Shown here in pieces: positions 10,150 through 21,332 of a stretch of DNA of 64,000 bases (position 1 is its first letter; each line of letters opens with the position of its first letter). The translations under genes and the position numbers were made by a program. Origin of the DNA: Selaginella moellendorffii. Lineage: Eukaryota > Streptophyta > Lycopodiopsida > Selaginellales > Selaginellaceae. The notes under the pieces were generated by a model, which had not been told where the DNA came from, did not search any database, and saw only the letters and a list, made by a program, of their open reading frames with translations. The stretch covers positions 1,630,317 to 1,694,316 of the forward strand of contig NW_003314262.1 in the NCBI RefSeq assembly GCF_000143415.4, given 5' to 3'.

Positions 10150-12200
10150 ATTGGTAATAATCAAATTAATCTTAAAAGTATATAATAAAATTGCTGTGTA
10201 TTGCAATGCAGCAATGCTAGGTTTGCTTTTGTTTTTAAATACTTTTTATTATGATATATAATTTATTATGATCTGTTCAGTATGCACTACTCCTGCTTTT
10301 GTATATACTATATCTTTTATCCATATAAGATCTATTAGTTTTTTATTATTTGTATGTATCCTTCTTTCTCTATTATTGTTTGAAGTGGTTTTGCTTCTTC
10401 TTTTTGATAATCAATATTGAAATCTCCTATAATTATTACTGGTTTTTTATTATCTATTTTCTGTATATATTGTTGTAGTTGTTTTATGAATATTTGTATA
10501 TTTTTCCAGGTTTTCTATGTTAATTTATTATCTGTAATTTTTTTTCTAGTGATATATACGACATTGCCATTGTTTCTGTTTTTAAATGTTCTATTTTTTC
10601 TGATTTATAACCATTTGTATGCAATATTGTTTATGTATATATGATTTATATTTATTAAAATATAAATCCTCATGTTTTTGTGTTCTTACTTCTTGCATAC
10701 ATATTATACCTGATGTTAATAATTGTGAATCACTCTTTATATCTTCTTGATGTGCAGTAATAAGCAATAAGCAATAATAGATGTTGTGTTTAGAACTTGT
10801 ATAATTGGTAAATTTATCAAATCAATTTGCCATGGTGCTTCTGTTGTCATTCTGATTATTTCTTTAGCTGCATCTTTATTGATTATAATATGTTTATATT
10901 CAATTGGTCTGTATAAATGTATACCTTTTAGTGTTTATGCTCTTGATAATGTTGTATATACTTGTCCTGGATATTTTGTTTTATATGAGTCATATCCTAA
11001 TTGCATAACTGTTGGTCTTTGTGCTCTATGTATTGTTCTTCCTGTGCATGGCTGTACTCGGAAATAGGTTTTACTTATAACATAATTTTAATTTTCAGTA
11101 ATATTTGTAATCCTTGTTTTTTTCATTGGTGTCCAGTTTTGTTTTTCATTATTTTGCTTTATTATTATGTTTTCTTTAGCTCTTGTTTTTTTTACCTATT
11201 TTTATATTTGGGAATTCTATCCATATTATTTGTTCTTCTTCAATCTGAGTTACATCTTGTAATACTCCATCTGCTCTATTTACTAATCTATCTTCTATTG
11301 CTATAGATTATTGTTGATAGTTGCTATAGATTATTTTATATAGTTCTTGTGTTTTTCTTATGTCATTTGGTAATAAGACAAGAATTTCCATGTTTGTCTT
11401 GTACTTCTATAATTATATTTTTATCTTGTATGTGTTGTATTATTTTTTTCATTATGTTCTCTTACTTATTTGTTAGCTGCAAATATAGATTAATATTCTG
11501 TGTTATATGTATTTTTGTGGTGGCTTACATTGTTGGTGGTAGTGGTGTCAAGGCTGCGTTGTTAGTGTAATTGGAAAATCTGGCCATGATTCCGAGAGCA
11601 GGCCACAACTCTAAGATTGTGTGAGTAATTGGCAATTGTGGAGATTATGCATTACATTTTCCAAAACTTGGCATCTACTATATATTGGATAGTTCACACT
11701 CATTCCAACTTGATGAAAATTTTGTCATTTCTTTTGTTGAAAGAAGATTTTGTGCTTTGCACTGTGATTCCACAAGTTTGTCTTAGAATGACTGTTTGCT
11801 TGCTGTGATCAATGTTTTCCATCATTCCTTGTGAAGGTACTAAAGATTTTATTGTTGAAAGCTTTCTCTTATATTTATCTAATGTGTCATTTGTTAATAT
11901 TATTTGACATTGTTTTGATGCTTTTAATCGAAATGCAAAAATTGAATGTTTTGTTGAACCATTTATATTATAAGTTGCTTTTCCTCTAGGTGCTGCTATT
12001 AATACTGTTTGTCCTAGTTGATTATTGATATCTTGGTTTTTTTTATAATATCATTTGAGTGTTTCTATAAATGTATTTAAAAGCATTGATTTTTCAGTTC
12101 CTGCTCCTCCTGTTAAAAAATAAGCACAACTGTTTGTTAAGTTATTTATTTATTTTAATATGAAGTCATCATGTATGATTCTTTTCTTTTTATTTATATT
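10150..12200 (-). mobile_element. Decayed Helitron-like element: Pif1-type helicase followed by endonuclease
   Basis: The minus strand, although AT-rich and interrupted, carries ordered protein motifs. At about 12084-12118 a Walker A reads FLTGGAGTEKS (Lys kept, the usual Gly before it is Glu). Then come LIAAPRGKATYNING (about 11950-12010), RLVNRADG (about 11260-11290), TIHRAQRPTV (about 11010-11040) and YPGQVYTTLSRA (10938-10975), the order of Pif1/Helitron helicase motifs. Directly downstream is an exonuclease-endonuclease-phosphatase domain: SGIICMQEVR (about 10690-10720) and VIIIGDFN (about 10413-10440). Helicase with a C-terminal endonuclease is the layout described for Helitron2/Helentron-type elements. 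Several frameshifts and stops show it is dead. No Rep (HUH) motifs were seen upstream, and the termini were not located. Confidence 0.7.
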
Positions 12201-13036
12201 TCTTATTAATTAGTGATATTTACTATTTTCCATAAGATAATCATCTTGTATTGTAATATTTTGTATTTATTAATATTTTATATTTTACACTATTTATATT
12301 ATAATGTTTATATTTATATATTTTATATTTTAAACACCACACTTGTCTCCAACTTACTGCAAATGCCCTTTATGACTGTATTGCGGAATGAGCAGGGGCC
12401 ATGAGAAGGGATGGAAAAGAATCAAGGAACTCCCCTTCAATTTTGGAAATTCATCATCCTGTTGCTTGTCACCAAAATGTTCTTGTGCCCCCAAACCAAA
12501 ACCTCTCACACTGTTAAAGAAGTCCAGGATGAGGCTTGTTTCAAATGCCCACAAACATCCATAGTCCCAAGGGAGTCCCTTCTCACTCACCAGCTTATGT
12601 GCGAGTTCTGGCAAGTTACTGAAGAGGTGCACCTGTCATGAAGACGCTAAGAAACTGAAGTTGGAAGATGTATTGTTTGCTTCACCTCCAGGTCTTCCTT
12701 TTTGTGTTATAGCTTGGCCTATGGAGGCTTTACTTTGGTCGTGGCCATTGCAGAAAAACTACTGGGTTAGCATATCATTTTTTAGACTCGTGAAAAACAT
12801 ACATTGTATGTGTTATTTTAAATCTCATCTCTCAATCCATCCCTTCTACACAGCTCCAAACATGGTAAATCTTGTCTCGAAGGTTTCTTCGCATTTAATC
12901 GTGGATATGTTTCACAGGCTCGCTCTATTATCAAGCAAAAAACTAGAAGAGGGAAGTAGAAGAGTCATCTCTAGAAAAGCTCGCGTCGAGGCAAATGCGA
13001 TAGAACCGAGCAAATTTGCCCCTATGTGGCATGAGT
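12201..13036. other. Region without a recognised gene
   Basis: AT-rich to 12350, then more GC-balanced. Open stretches on both strands (for example 12354-12632 minus, 92 codons, with HLFSNLPELAHKLVSEKG) look coding-like but match no family I know. They could be exons of an unassigned gene interrupted by the following gap. Confidence 0.3.
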
Positions 13037-13324
13037 NNNNNNNNNNNNNNNNNNNNNNNNNNNNNNNNNNNNNNNNNNNNNNNNNNNNNNNNNNNNNNNN
13101 NNNNNNNNNNNNNNNNNNNNNNNNNNNNNNNNNNNNNNNNNNNNNNNNNNNNNNNNNNNNNNNNNNNNNNNNNNNNNNNNNNNNNNNNNNNNNNNNNNNN
13201 NNNNNNNNNNNNNNNNNNNNNNNNNNNNNNNNNNNNNNNNNNNNNNNNNNNNNNNNNNNNNNNNNNNNNNNNNNNNNNNNNNNNNNNNNNNNNNNNNNNN
13301 NNNNNNNNNNNNNNNNNNNNNNNN
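13037..13324. other. Assembly gap (288 N)
   Basis: All bases are N. Any apparent reading frame through it is meaningless. Confidence 0.99.
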
Positions 13325-13623
13325 ACGCAACGCTGGGAGTAGTGCTAGAGTGATACAATTTGTTGCTAAGACGGCCTGCAATTTGTAGTGAGGATCCACC
13401 TGTGACGATTACTTTAGTATCTACCAAAAGCATTGAAAGCAACACAAAGGTAAAACAAAGGGCCGAGTAGTCTAGGCAAAAACTCATCTTTAATCTTTTT
13501 CCAGGGACAAAGAAATCTATTTGCGTCTTAAATTATGTAGATAATTTTTTTTGTATACAAAACCTAAACAAAATCAAATTAAAATCTGGACCATAGGAAA
13601 AGCATATAACATTCTTGGAAGGA

Positions 13624-14693
13624 ATGGATAGCAACCGGCTTTCAATGGTATGGAGGACTCCACAGCCGTCAAGCTGCTATCCTCGAATTCGAAACGCACA
13701 TTGTGCTCGGTTCTTGTCAATTCGAGCTCAATCTTCTGGCAGTGACGAAAGGCCCATCTGGCTACCTGGCTTATCTCCACCCCAACATCTTGATGGCTCG
13801 TAAGTCCAACCATTTCTTATCTTTGCTTTCTCGGCCGTGTGACTCCTTTGTGGCAAATTTGCTATCGATCGACCATCCAGTCTCGCAGGCGACTTTGGAT
13901 TTGATCCCCTCGAGCTCGGTAAAGACCCCGAAACCCTTCGATGGTACGTGCAAGCGGAACTCGTCCATTCTCGTTTTGCTATGGCTGGCATTGCTGGAAT
14001 CCTCGTCACAGATGTAAGTCACTCTCTTCTATCAACTATAGAAACGATACCTTGGCTCTTTTGAAGCTTTTAAGGACTGTGGGAGGCAGAGACCTGCCTG
14101 TCTGGTACGAGGCCGGTGCCACAGAATTCGAGTTCGCAGACACGCGGACTTTGTTTGTAGTCCAGCTGATTCTAATGGGGTGGGAGAAATCTTATGAGCC
14201 CTTTGACAGAGATGTAAAACTTCCACTTGTGTTACCTTGCAGGTATGCTGAAACGAGGAGATACTACGATTATATCAGTCCTGGTTCGCAAGCGGCTCAA
14301 GATACGTTTTTGGGGTTTGAGGATGCTCTTGCTGGACTACAAAGCGGGTATATTCCTGGCCAAAAGAAAACAAATATTGGATATGACTGAGGAAAGAAAA
14401 ATGGATTTTTTTACCATATGCAGCTATCCCGGAGGTCCGTTTTTCGATCCCGCTGGCCTAGGAAGGGACATAAACAACGCACGAACGTTGAAAGAGAAGG
14501 AACTCAAAAACGGTAGTAAGGTTTGCTGTTCATACCGATCCTGATGTGAGTTGCAGGAAGGCTGGCCATGGTAGCAATACTTGGTGTTTTTGTTCAAGCT
14601 TTCTTCACGAAAACAGGCCCCATAGACAACTTGCTGACGCACGTTTCTGATCCTTGGCATAACACGATTGTCCAAACCCTGTCGCACGGCTAG
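13624..14693 (+). CDS. LHCA5: Photosystem I chlorophyll a/b-binding protein Lhca5
   Basis: Six exons: 13624-13799, 13881-14013, 14067-14179, 14243-14347, 14424-14512, 14557-14693; 250 aa, in frame throughout. Residues 1-about 38 form a basic Ser-rich chloroplast transit peptide. The mature part starts [13 protein letters not shown], then GDFGFDPL. The first transmembrane helix has [17 protein letters not shown] with the Glu/Arg chlorophyll ligands, followed by DLLR and [10 protein letters not shown]; then VVQLILMG and ETRRY, SPGSQA, and a third helix with [19 protein letters not shown]. The ending [19 protein letters not shown] is the signature that separates Lhca5 from Lhca1-4. In Arabidopsis, Lhca5 is a scarce antenna protein that helps dock PSI to the chloroplast NDH complex. 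Its stop codon overlaps that of the convergent polymerase kappa gene. The start at 13624 is the first ATG in frame. Confidence 0.92.
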
Positions 14694-17134
14694 TTCTTTG
14701 CGAAGTATGATTCGATGGAGTTTCTATTCTTTGCGGACTTCTTCGTACCACGATCGCTGCTTTGAGTTATTGGTCTGAGAATGTGGACCACATCAGTTTG
14801 CAATCAAAATAAAAGTTATCGACATACCTCTTGCCAATGCTTCTTTTCGAAACCTCAAGCTGGTTAACAGAGTCCTGTTGTTGGATCTTTAAAGCAAAGT
14901 GAAAGTCCTCGTGCTCTTGTCTGAGGGTTGGATACTCGGAAGATATTCTCTCGCCACACAAGGAACATCGATCATCTTGCGTCCACTGGTCTGCCGTATG
15001 TTTACAACTTGTATCGCGGTCAGTGTCTGATAAATATGGTGTCTGTTCATCGTAATCGTGTTCCAAGTCGTCATCCTTGACAGCGGCATCAGAGATGTCT
15101 TTCAGAAAGCTTGCAATACTCTTCTGGGAAGGATCGTCTTCTTTGAACTGGGAAACTCTCACTCCTGCGGTGTTTGAGTTAGCAATGGAGGAAGGTAAGA
15201 TAAAGTACTTACCCAGCAAGCGCAATGAAATAGGAAGTTCCGCTTTAAGTAGTTTTATAGCAAGTGATTCGATTTCTTTCTTAGAACTAATAAAATGCTG
15301 AACTGATACGGCCCGACTACGTACCTGCCAGAGAAAACATTGGCTATTATACAAAACTCTATGACTAGAACGCACCTCAAATGTGCTCGTCTTAAGTTTT
15401 AGCGTTAATGTCCGGCCTTGCAAATTTTCCTTGATCATGTCCTCGGACAAACTTTCAGCGAGGTCACCTGATATGCGAAAGGAGTCACAAATTTTACACT
15501 CAACTGTGCAAAACGAACCTAAGATTTTGCCAAGAATGTTCGCGTCACTTGTCGGTGAAAACGTTCTTTCATTGCTTATGCTTTTTCTTTGCTCTTCGTG
15601 AGGAGCCTCGGAGGCACCAATACCCAGGCCAACTGATAAGAAAAAATCTGCAAAAACCTGAAATAATGTCACCATCGTCGAATGAGACATACGATACCTG
15701 TGGAAATTGTTGAAAACAAAGCCGAAATCAAATATCTATTTTCTATCAAATCAGAGCACATATTGATAGAAAGAACGTCTTTCAACAGTCTCTCCGTAAC
15801 CTTTCCAATACCAGAAACCTTGAAAACAAAAATATCAGGTTTTAAAACAAAATATTGGAATCAGGAGCTCAAAACCTTCCGAATAGGCAGCTTCGACACA
15901 AATTCCATAATCTTTTCGCGATCACTTTCAAGCACAAATTGGCCATTTGGTTTATTAATGTCAGAACACACCTACAAAAAAGCAAAAAGCAAAGATGGTC
16001 AGAAGCTTTAGGAACGAAAGCACCTTCGCTAGGAGACGGTTGGCTGCAACACCAGCACTGCAAGTAAGCTTAGTTTTCTCAAAAACGTCTTTCCGAAGCC
16101 GTTCAGCTACCTGTAAACCGCATGAAAAAATCACATAATACTGCGTCCAGCCTACCTCTGCCGGAGCAATGCTTTCCGTTCTACAAAACTCCGTAATATC
16201 AAGATACGCTTCGTCCAGGCTCCTTGCAATAAAATTTTTGTCATATAAGCGAAAGACTGGAACAGAAAGGTTTACTAAGACTCCAAAAGAAAAACGGAAT
16301 ATGGTAGTACCTTGACGTGTGAGTTCACTGTAATGCGTGTATTTTTCAAAGTTTGGCTTTATCAATACCAAGTCCGGACACAGCTTGCAGGCTATGAAAC
16401 CAGGCATTGCAGCACGCACTCCAAACTTCCGAGCCTGCGGTGGAGAAGTGAACACTGAAATTCTTCGTGCACAAAAGGCATACCTCATAGTTTGCAGTGC
16501 AAATCATCGACATGCCTCCAACAGCCATAGGCTTGCAAGACAAGGAAACATCCTCCACTGTCTCGACGGCGGCGTAAAACGCATCCATATCGACATGCAT
16601 CCAAGTTTTGTCGAGATTTCGGCTCGCCTCTAGCTCGAGAATTCGTCTATCAACCGCCTATACATCTCTTGTTTTTTTTATGTTAGAGCTGGAAGAGAAA
16701 GGAAAAGAAAAAAAAATGAAAACAGAGAAATCTCACCGCTTTCGTCTCTGCGAGCTTAGTCGTGCTGATTTTTGCAGCCTGTTCTCTGAATTTCTCGATC
16801 CTCTGCTGGAGAATTGCTTCTTTGCGCTGCTCGTTCTCGAAATACCGGGATCCTTTGCTCATCTCGTAAACAACCTTCTGGACTTTTTCCTTGTCCACTC
16901 CACTCATTCCTGACTCACGCACACACACAAACATAGGAAGAATGTGGGAAATAACCACAAATCCAGACCTGCTTTGGCATTCAAGAACACCGTGTCGTAA
17001 CAATGCCAGGGCTTATCTCCCCCCGCCGCCACTTCCGACGAGCCCCCCGCTCGATCCTGAGCTTGAGGCGCCATTCTTCCATCGCTCGAATCGCCGTGGG
17101 AAGGGCTCACCGCTGATACCTCCTCGCCCGCCAT
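14690..17134 (-). CDS. POLK: DNA polymerase kappa (Y-family translesion polymerase)
   Basis: Thirteen exons: 17134-16969, 16909-16737, 16657-16484, 16434-16311, 16256-16156, 16110-16024, 15971-15876, 15818-15698, 15647-15519, 15467-15376, 15324-15213, 15164-14828, 14774-14690; 598 aa. The polymerase core is complete: [13 protein letters not shown] (first catalytic Asp), the [20 protein letters not shown] finger, [10 protein letters not shown] (second Asp-Glu pair), [23 protein letters not shown] (HhH thumb), [11 protein letters not shown] and ERTFSPTSD leading into the little finger. Near the C-terminus [13 protein letters not shown] with a following His-x3-His (EHEDFH) is a ubiquitin-binding UBZ finger. 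The last exon encodes a short basic tail ending [10 protein letters not shown], a PCNA-interacting (PIP-like) box. It acts in the nucleus, bypassing minor-groove lesions. The start at 17134 gives a Ser/Gly-rich leader before the conserved [16 protein letters not shown]. Confidence 0.92.
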
Positions 17135-17234
17135 CGGCTTTGAAAATAAACCTAATGTACGGCCAAGGGTTTAGTATCTTACCGTACACAAAATCCATTG
17201 AATATTCTGTCTTTTACCGGAGATAGAATATACC

Positions 17235-17975
17235 GGTTGGACTCATTCTCAAGTTAGGAGCTCCACAACGTTGTGCACGATGGAGCCAGCGGAGATCACT
17301 CGCGGCAATCACCACGAGGACGTTTTCAGAGCCAACTTCCCGCTTGCTCGAGACCATCGTCAAAGTGGAAGAAGGCGTCCCATTTCCAGTCCTGGACAAG
17401 TTCTCGGGCCCGACGCTGGATCCGGCTGTGACGCAAGAGACCAGGAGATCCTGGAGCAAGAGGGATGTCCAAGTTTCGCGCAGGTACTGGACTCCAGACA
17501 GTGAGAAGCAGGCTTTTGCACATCAGCTCGCGCTGGTCGAGGCAATCAAGCAGTTCACACTGCCATCCCCTCGAGAGATCGAGCGGCTGAATGGCTGCCT
17601 CTCCTCCGGGGTAACAACCGGCAGTGGGAGTACCAACACGGACGTGGAGGAGTATCTCATTCAGCGATTCATCGTCTCGTCATTGAGCTTGATCCTTGTT
17701 CTCAGATTCCGATGGCAGCGTTCGCTCGTCACCAAGAGTTGAAGGGTCGGGTCACAAGAGTTCCACCAACTGGCACCAAGTTCTATAGGAAGATCTTCCA
17801 AGACAGCTTGTTATCTAGATGGGCGGACGTTGGTTGGGACCTTCTACATGAGGAGTGTCAATCGCAAAAGCCCGTCAAAGAGCCGGCGAGCTCGAACGTG
17901 ACTAAACCCATAGCTCCCAGTCGTTGGAAGCTGGAACGACATCCTTGGGGACTCAGTATGGAGGATGACTTGTGA
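17235..17975 (+). CDS. Unassigned coding-like region
   Basis: GC-balanced sequence with long open stretches in changing frames: 17344-about 17610 (KVEEGVPFPVLDKFSG, ALVEAIKQFTLPSPREIERL) and 17712-17975 (MAAFARHQELKGRVTRV, YRKIFQDSLLSRWADVG). They may be two exons of one plus-strand gene with a donor near 17610, divergent from POLK. I do not recognise the family. No signal peptide or membrane segment is visible. The exon limits given are approximate. Confidence 0.35.
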
Positions 17976-18310
17976 ATTCTGGGTCGATCTTGCCATTCAC
18001 CACTTGCACAATCCCTCCGGCACAAGTTGAGCATACTGAGAGGTCTCAACCACGACATAGAGACGACCTCCAAGCGTTCTGGAGAATCACCATCGCATAC
18101 TCACTGCCATGGTAGCCTCCTCGGCACATGACACTGTCCATGGAATCGTCCTCTGCAAACTTCCGCTTTAGCATGTGTCCAGTCGCGTCTTGAAGCTGGA
18201 ACAAGTCGCCTGGGAACTCACGCGACAAATCCTTGATCAGCTTCGATGGAAAAGGCCATGGATGTAGAGGTGCCAAAAGCTCAATAGCCGCGGATGTGCC
18301 TCCCCGGCTG
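17976..18310. other. Possible minus-strand coding fragment, unassigned
   Basis: A minus-strand open stretch at 18046-18276 includes KLIKDLSREFPGDLFQLQD and KRKFAEDDSMDSV. It is plausible as protein but has no recognised family, no clear start and no flanking exons. Confidence 0.25.
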
Positions 18311-19100
18311 CTTAGCCATTGTATAAAAAGTTTAAAAGCCTTTTGGATTTTAAAATGGTTTTAAATGTAGCAAAAGACAATAATAAAATTAACAAATCAA
18401 AATTGAAGGATTTTTTTTTTTTTTTTGAGATTTAAGTCTTAAAAGTGTGAGCACATCTATGTAATTCATATAAATTAAAGGGATATGTATTTATTTTAAA
18501 TTTTAGATATTATCTTTTGAAATTCTTTAAATTATGTAAATTTAAATTTTTAGAACCCATATTCATTACCAGTCTTCAAACTAAAAATGTTTTATGTTAT
18601 TTCATAGTTACTGTAATTTAATAAAAATAAAAAATAGCATATATTTAAGATTTAATTGTTATATAAAACTTTTAAATTGTCAAAACAGTATTATATAAAA
18701 AGTGTACATTAGTTACTTTTTTACTTCAATTTAAACAATATTAAATATTAATTTCTAAAATATAATATATAAAACTATTTATAAAATATTCAATTTTATT
18801 TTCATCCACAAAATTACTGGATAATAATAACAGAATAATTTAAAAGTTTTATTATCCATTGTACCACTATAGATTTTTTTGGTTGGTTATAAATTCTTTA
18901 TTTATTAGTAAAGTCTCAATTTTTATTATAATTTTTTTTTTCATTCTCAATCTTCATTACAATTAAATAATTCTTCATGAAACATGTTTTTTAAATAAAA
19001 ATACTTTTTATTAATGTTCCACAAAGAATCTCTTATTCTAAGTGTTATTATTAGCAAAAATAAAATAAAATATTATTTTTAATTATAACTTTCAAGGTTC
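18311..19100. other. AT-rich intergenic stretch
   Basis: Very AT-rich with poly-T runs at about 18411-18425 and 18931-18940. No gene, RNA or repeat boundary recognised. Confidence 0.6.
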
Positions 19101-20189
19101 CATTCATTCCAATTGTTAGATTATCAAGAAGAGGAGACCAGGAATTTTATCAACCAAAGAGTATCTCCTTGGGCAACTGCTGTTTTGGGCGACTGCTGTT
19201 TTGGCTGAAAAACAGACCAAAAAATCTTTTTCATTCTGCACCGTTTGCTTGTTGCCCGAGTCACCCGAGCTGCTTCCGAACATTTTTCTGTCATGGCAAA
19301 AGATCCTATTTATTGGGTTGGGGACCGGCCATCCCAGTGCGCATGCCATCACCAGTCTTCCCTTCTTTCGTCGACGAGCTCCTGACAAGAGCACCCTCCT
19401 CGACATCTAGGGATTCAAGAGCTTCTTGCCTACATTGGCTCCTGTTACACAAACAAACAATCAGTCCCAGAAGCATACCAAGAATATGCAAGCATTGGTA
19501 GCAAAAGGGTGAGGACTACTTGGGTGAGAGCAAGAGAAACAGAGTGAGAACCAAAGCTCATTCCTTTGCTCCAGGCCACCAGAATTGAAGAGAGAATACG
19601 TTTTTTTAGCTCAGATCAACTTTCAGCGATCTCTGGGCTGATTTCGCATAGAGAACTGCGATCAAGTCGCCATGCCGCCGCTAGATTTGCAAGATGCTCC
19701 GTGAAAGGGAATCTAGAGCGATACCAGGAACTGTTTCTAGAGATGCCACGGCGCAGCATTGCATTCTAAACGTAAAATGTATGCAATGCATGGCAAAATC
19801 AATACATCAAAAGAGGTTCTTGAAAGGATCCAAAGATTCAAACAAGATACCGGATATGGGCATATGCAAAACGCACTGCATTCCATGGGAGGCTATCTCC
19901 ACGTCTTCCTCGCGTTTGGGAGGCCAATGTGATGATCCTCAGGACGCTGCGCGCGGCTGCCATGGATAATATAGAGATGCTATGATCCCACGCTTAACCA
20001 CCATCTCCAATTCTCCTGGAGCCGGGACAGCTAGGCTTTTTTGAAGGCGCCTTTGTCGATCCTGAGGTGGAAAGCTTTGATTTATCAAGGAAGAGATTGC
20101 CGAGCTGCGCACCAGCAGAATGGTTATGAACTCTTAGATCTTTAGCGTTTACCACAAATAGCGATGACCGCGATGTGAAAAATCACCTG
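19101..20189. other. Unassigned sequence left of the segmental duplication
   Basis: GC-balanced, with short open stretches on both strands (for example 19116-19406 minus and 19566-19769 plus), none matching a known family. The duplicated block begins to its right at about 20190. Confidence 0.3.
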
Positions 20190-20569
20190 GATGAATCTTT
20201 TTCTTTCGAAGGTCGAAACGCAGTCCCTGGAACATGGAGAATTTTGCTTGGAGCTGGAGATGATTTGATTGTTTTCGCTTGCTTGTTGCTTGCTAAAGAC
20301 GGGAAGAAGAGAATGGAATGTTGTTTACAAGAGAATCATGAAGACTAACGGTTCTTGAAACGTCTGGTGCGCGAATTGCTCCAATGCGCGCGCCAAAGTT
20401 TCAATATAGCTTCATTCGTTCCAAGGGGAAAGAGAGATTCCTGCCGCGAGCGGTTGTCTAGCCAAGAGGAGAAGAGGAATCTAGGGAGTTCTATTCCAAC
20501 ATGAAACAATCGGAAGCGATTATCAGTAGCCAAAACGAAAAGAGGAATCTTGAGAGTTCTATTTGGAGA

Positions 20570-20654
20570 GAATTCCTGAAGCAAAGAGGCAGCAAAATAC
20601 CTCCATGAGAGTCTCTCATGGAGGTTTCTTGCTGCCGCCTTGCTTCAGAAATTC
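20570..20654. repeat. Long near-perfect hairpin 1, copy A
   Basis: Two 42-nt arms (20570-20611 and 20613-20654) pair at 37 of 42 positions around a single-base loop; the centre is CCTCCATGAGAG-T-CTCTCATGGAGG. The position matches hairpin 1 of copy B (26222-26273), but the arm sequence is different. Confidence 0.85.
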
Positions 20655-20751
20655 CCCATATGCACATCCTCCGGCTGCTCGCATGCAAGCTCTAGTTGTT
20701 TTTTGTTCGTACCTTTTGTAGAGCTCTGCGCCGTCACCAGCTGGACCAGAG

Positions 20752-20800
20752 TTTGGGAAGAGGAGATCTGTTTGTGCAGGGAAGATCTCCTCTTCCCAAA
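20752..20800. repeat. Hairpin 2, copy A
   Basis: Perfect 18-nt arms: TTTGGGAAGAGGAGATCT at 20752-20769 and its reverse complement at 20783-20800, with a 13-nt loop. The same arms recur in copy B at 26369-26436 with one mismatch and a longer loop. Confidence 0.9.
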
Positions 20801-20832
20801 GAAACGCATCACATGTTGGTGATGACAGTGGT

Positions 20833-20922
20833 GGCAATGGCGGTGGTATTCAAAAACCTGAACATCTGTCCTGCCGCCCGCACGACAGACACACCAAAGA
20901 TGTTCACACCACCGCCATTGCC
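20833..20922. repeat. Hairpin 3, copy A
   Basis: GGCAATGGCGGTGGT at 20833-20847 pairs with ACCACCGCCATTGCC at 20908-20922; inside, GAACATC also pairs with GATGTTC. Copy B has the equivalent structure at about 26503-26588 plus an inner perfect hairpin (26519-26549). Confidence 0.85.
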
Positions 20923-21332
20923 AGGGCGAGCAAGATTCAGTCCCAACTTAAAGCAATGGAAAGCAAGACCAGGGAAAAAAAGGAAAGCAGAGAGCACTAG
21001 GGAGAAAGCGAAACCAGCGAGAGCACTAGGATGGAAACAAACTGAGAGCGCTAGGGAAACCAGTGGAAGAGCATGGGGCTGGGGCCAGTGATGAAGAAGA
21101 ATTTTGCGCTTTCTAGATCCTTCCATGGCTCCAGCGCGTCATATTCCTTTCGAGTCTGTGTGAGATGTGTGTGGGAGTTGACGAGAATAGGAGTCTGCTG
21201 CGTGTCAAGGGAGGGAGCTAATGGAAAATGGAGTGACAAGAAACCAGGCCGGCATTCAAGGAGTTTTTGAATTGGTGATCGTTGCAAGATATCCTTCAAA
21301 TGGACGGGAGTTTCATTAAGAATTTCAATTTA

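Noticed and set aside
10417-11570. Hydrophobic Phe/Ile/Tyr-rich plus-strand frames that look like membrane proteins
   Set aside because: They are the complement of an AT-rich Helitron-like helicase/endonuclease relic whose motifs read on the minus strand.
12661-13487. Reading frames across the N run
   Set aside because: They pass through 288 unknown bases and cannot be interpreted.
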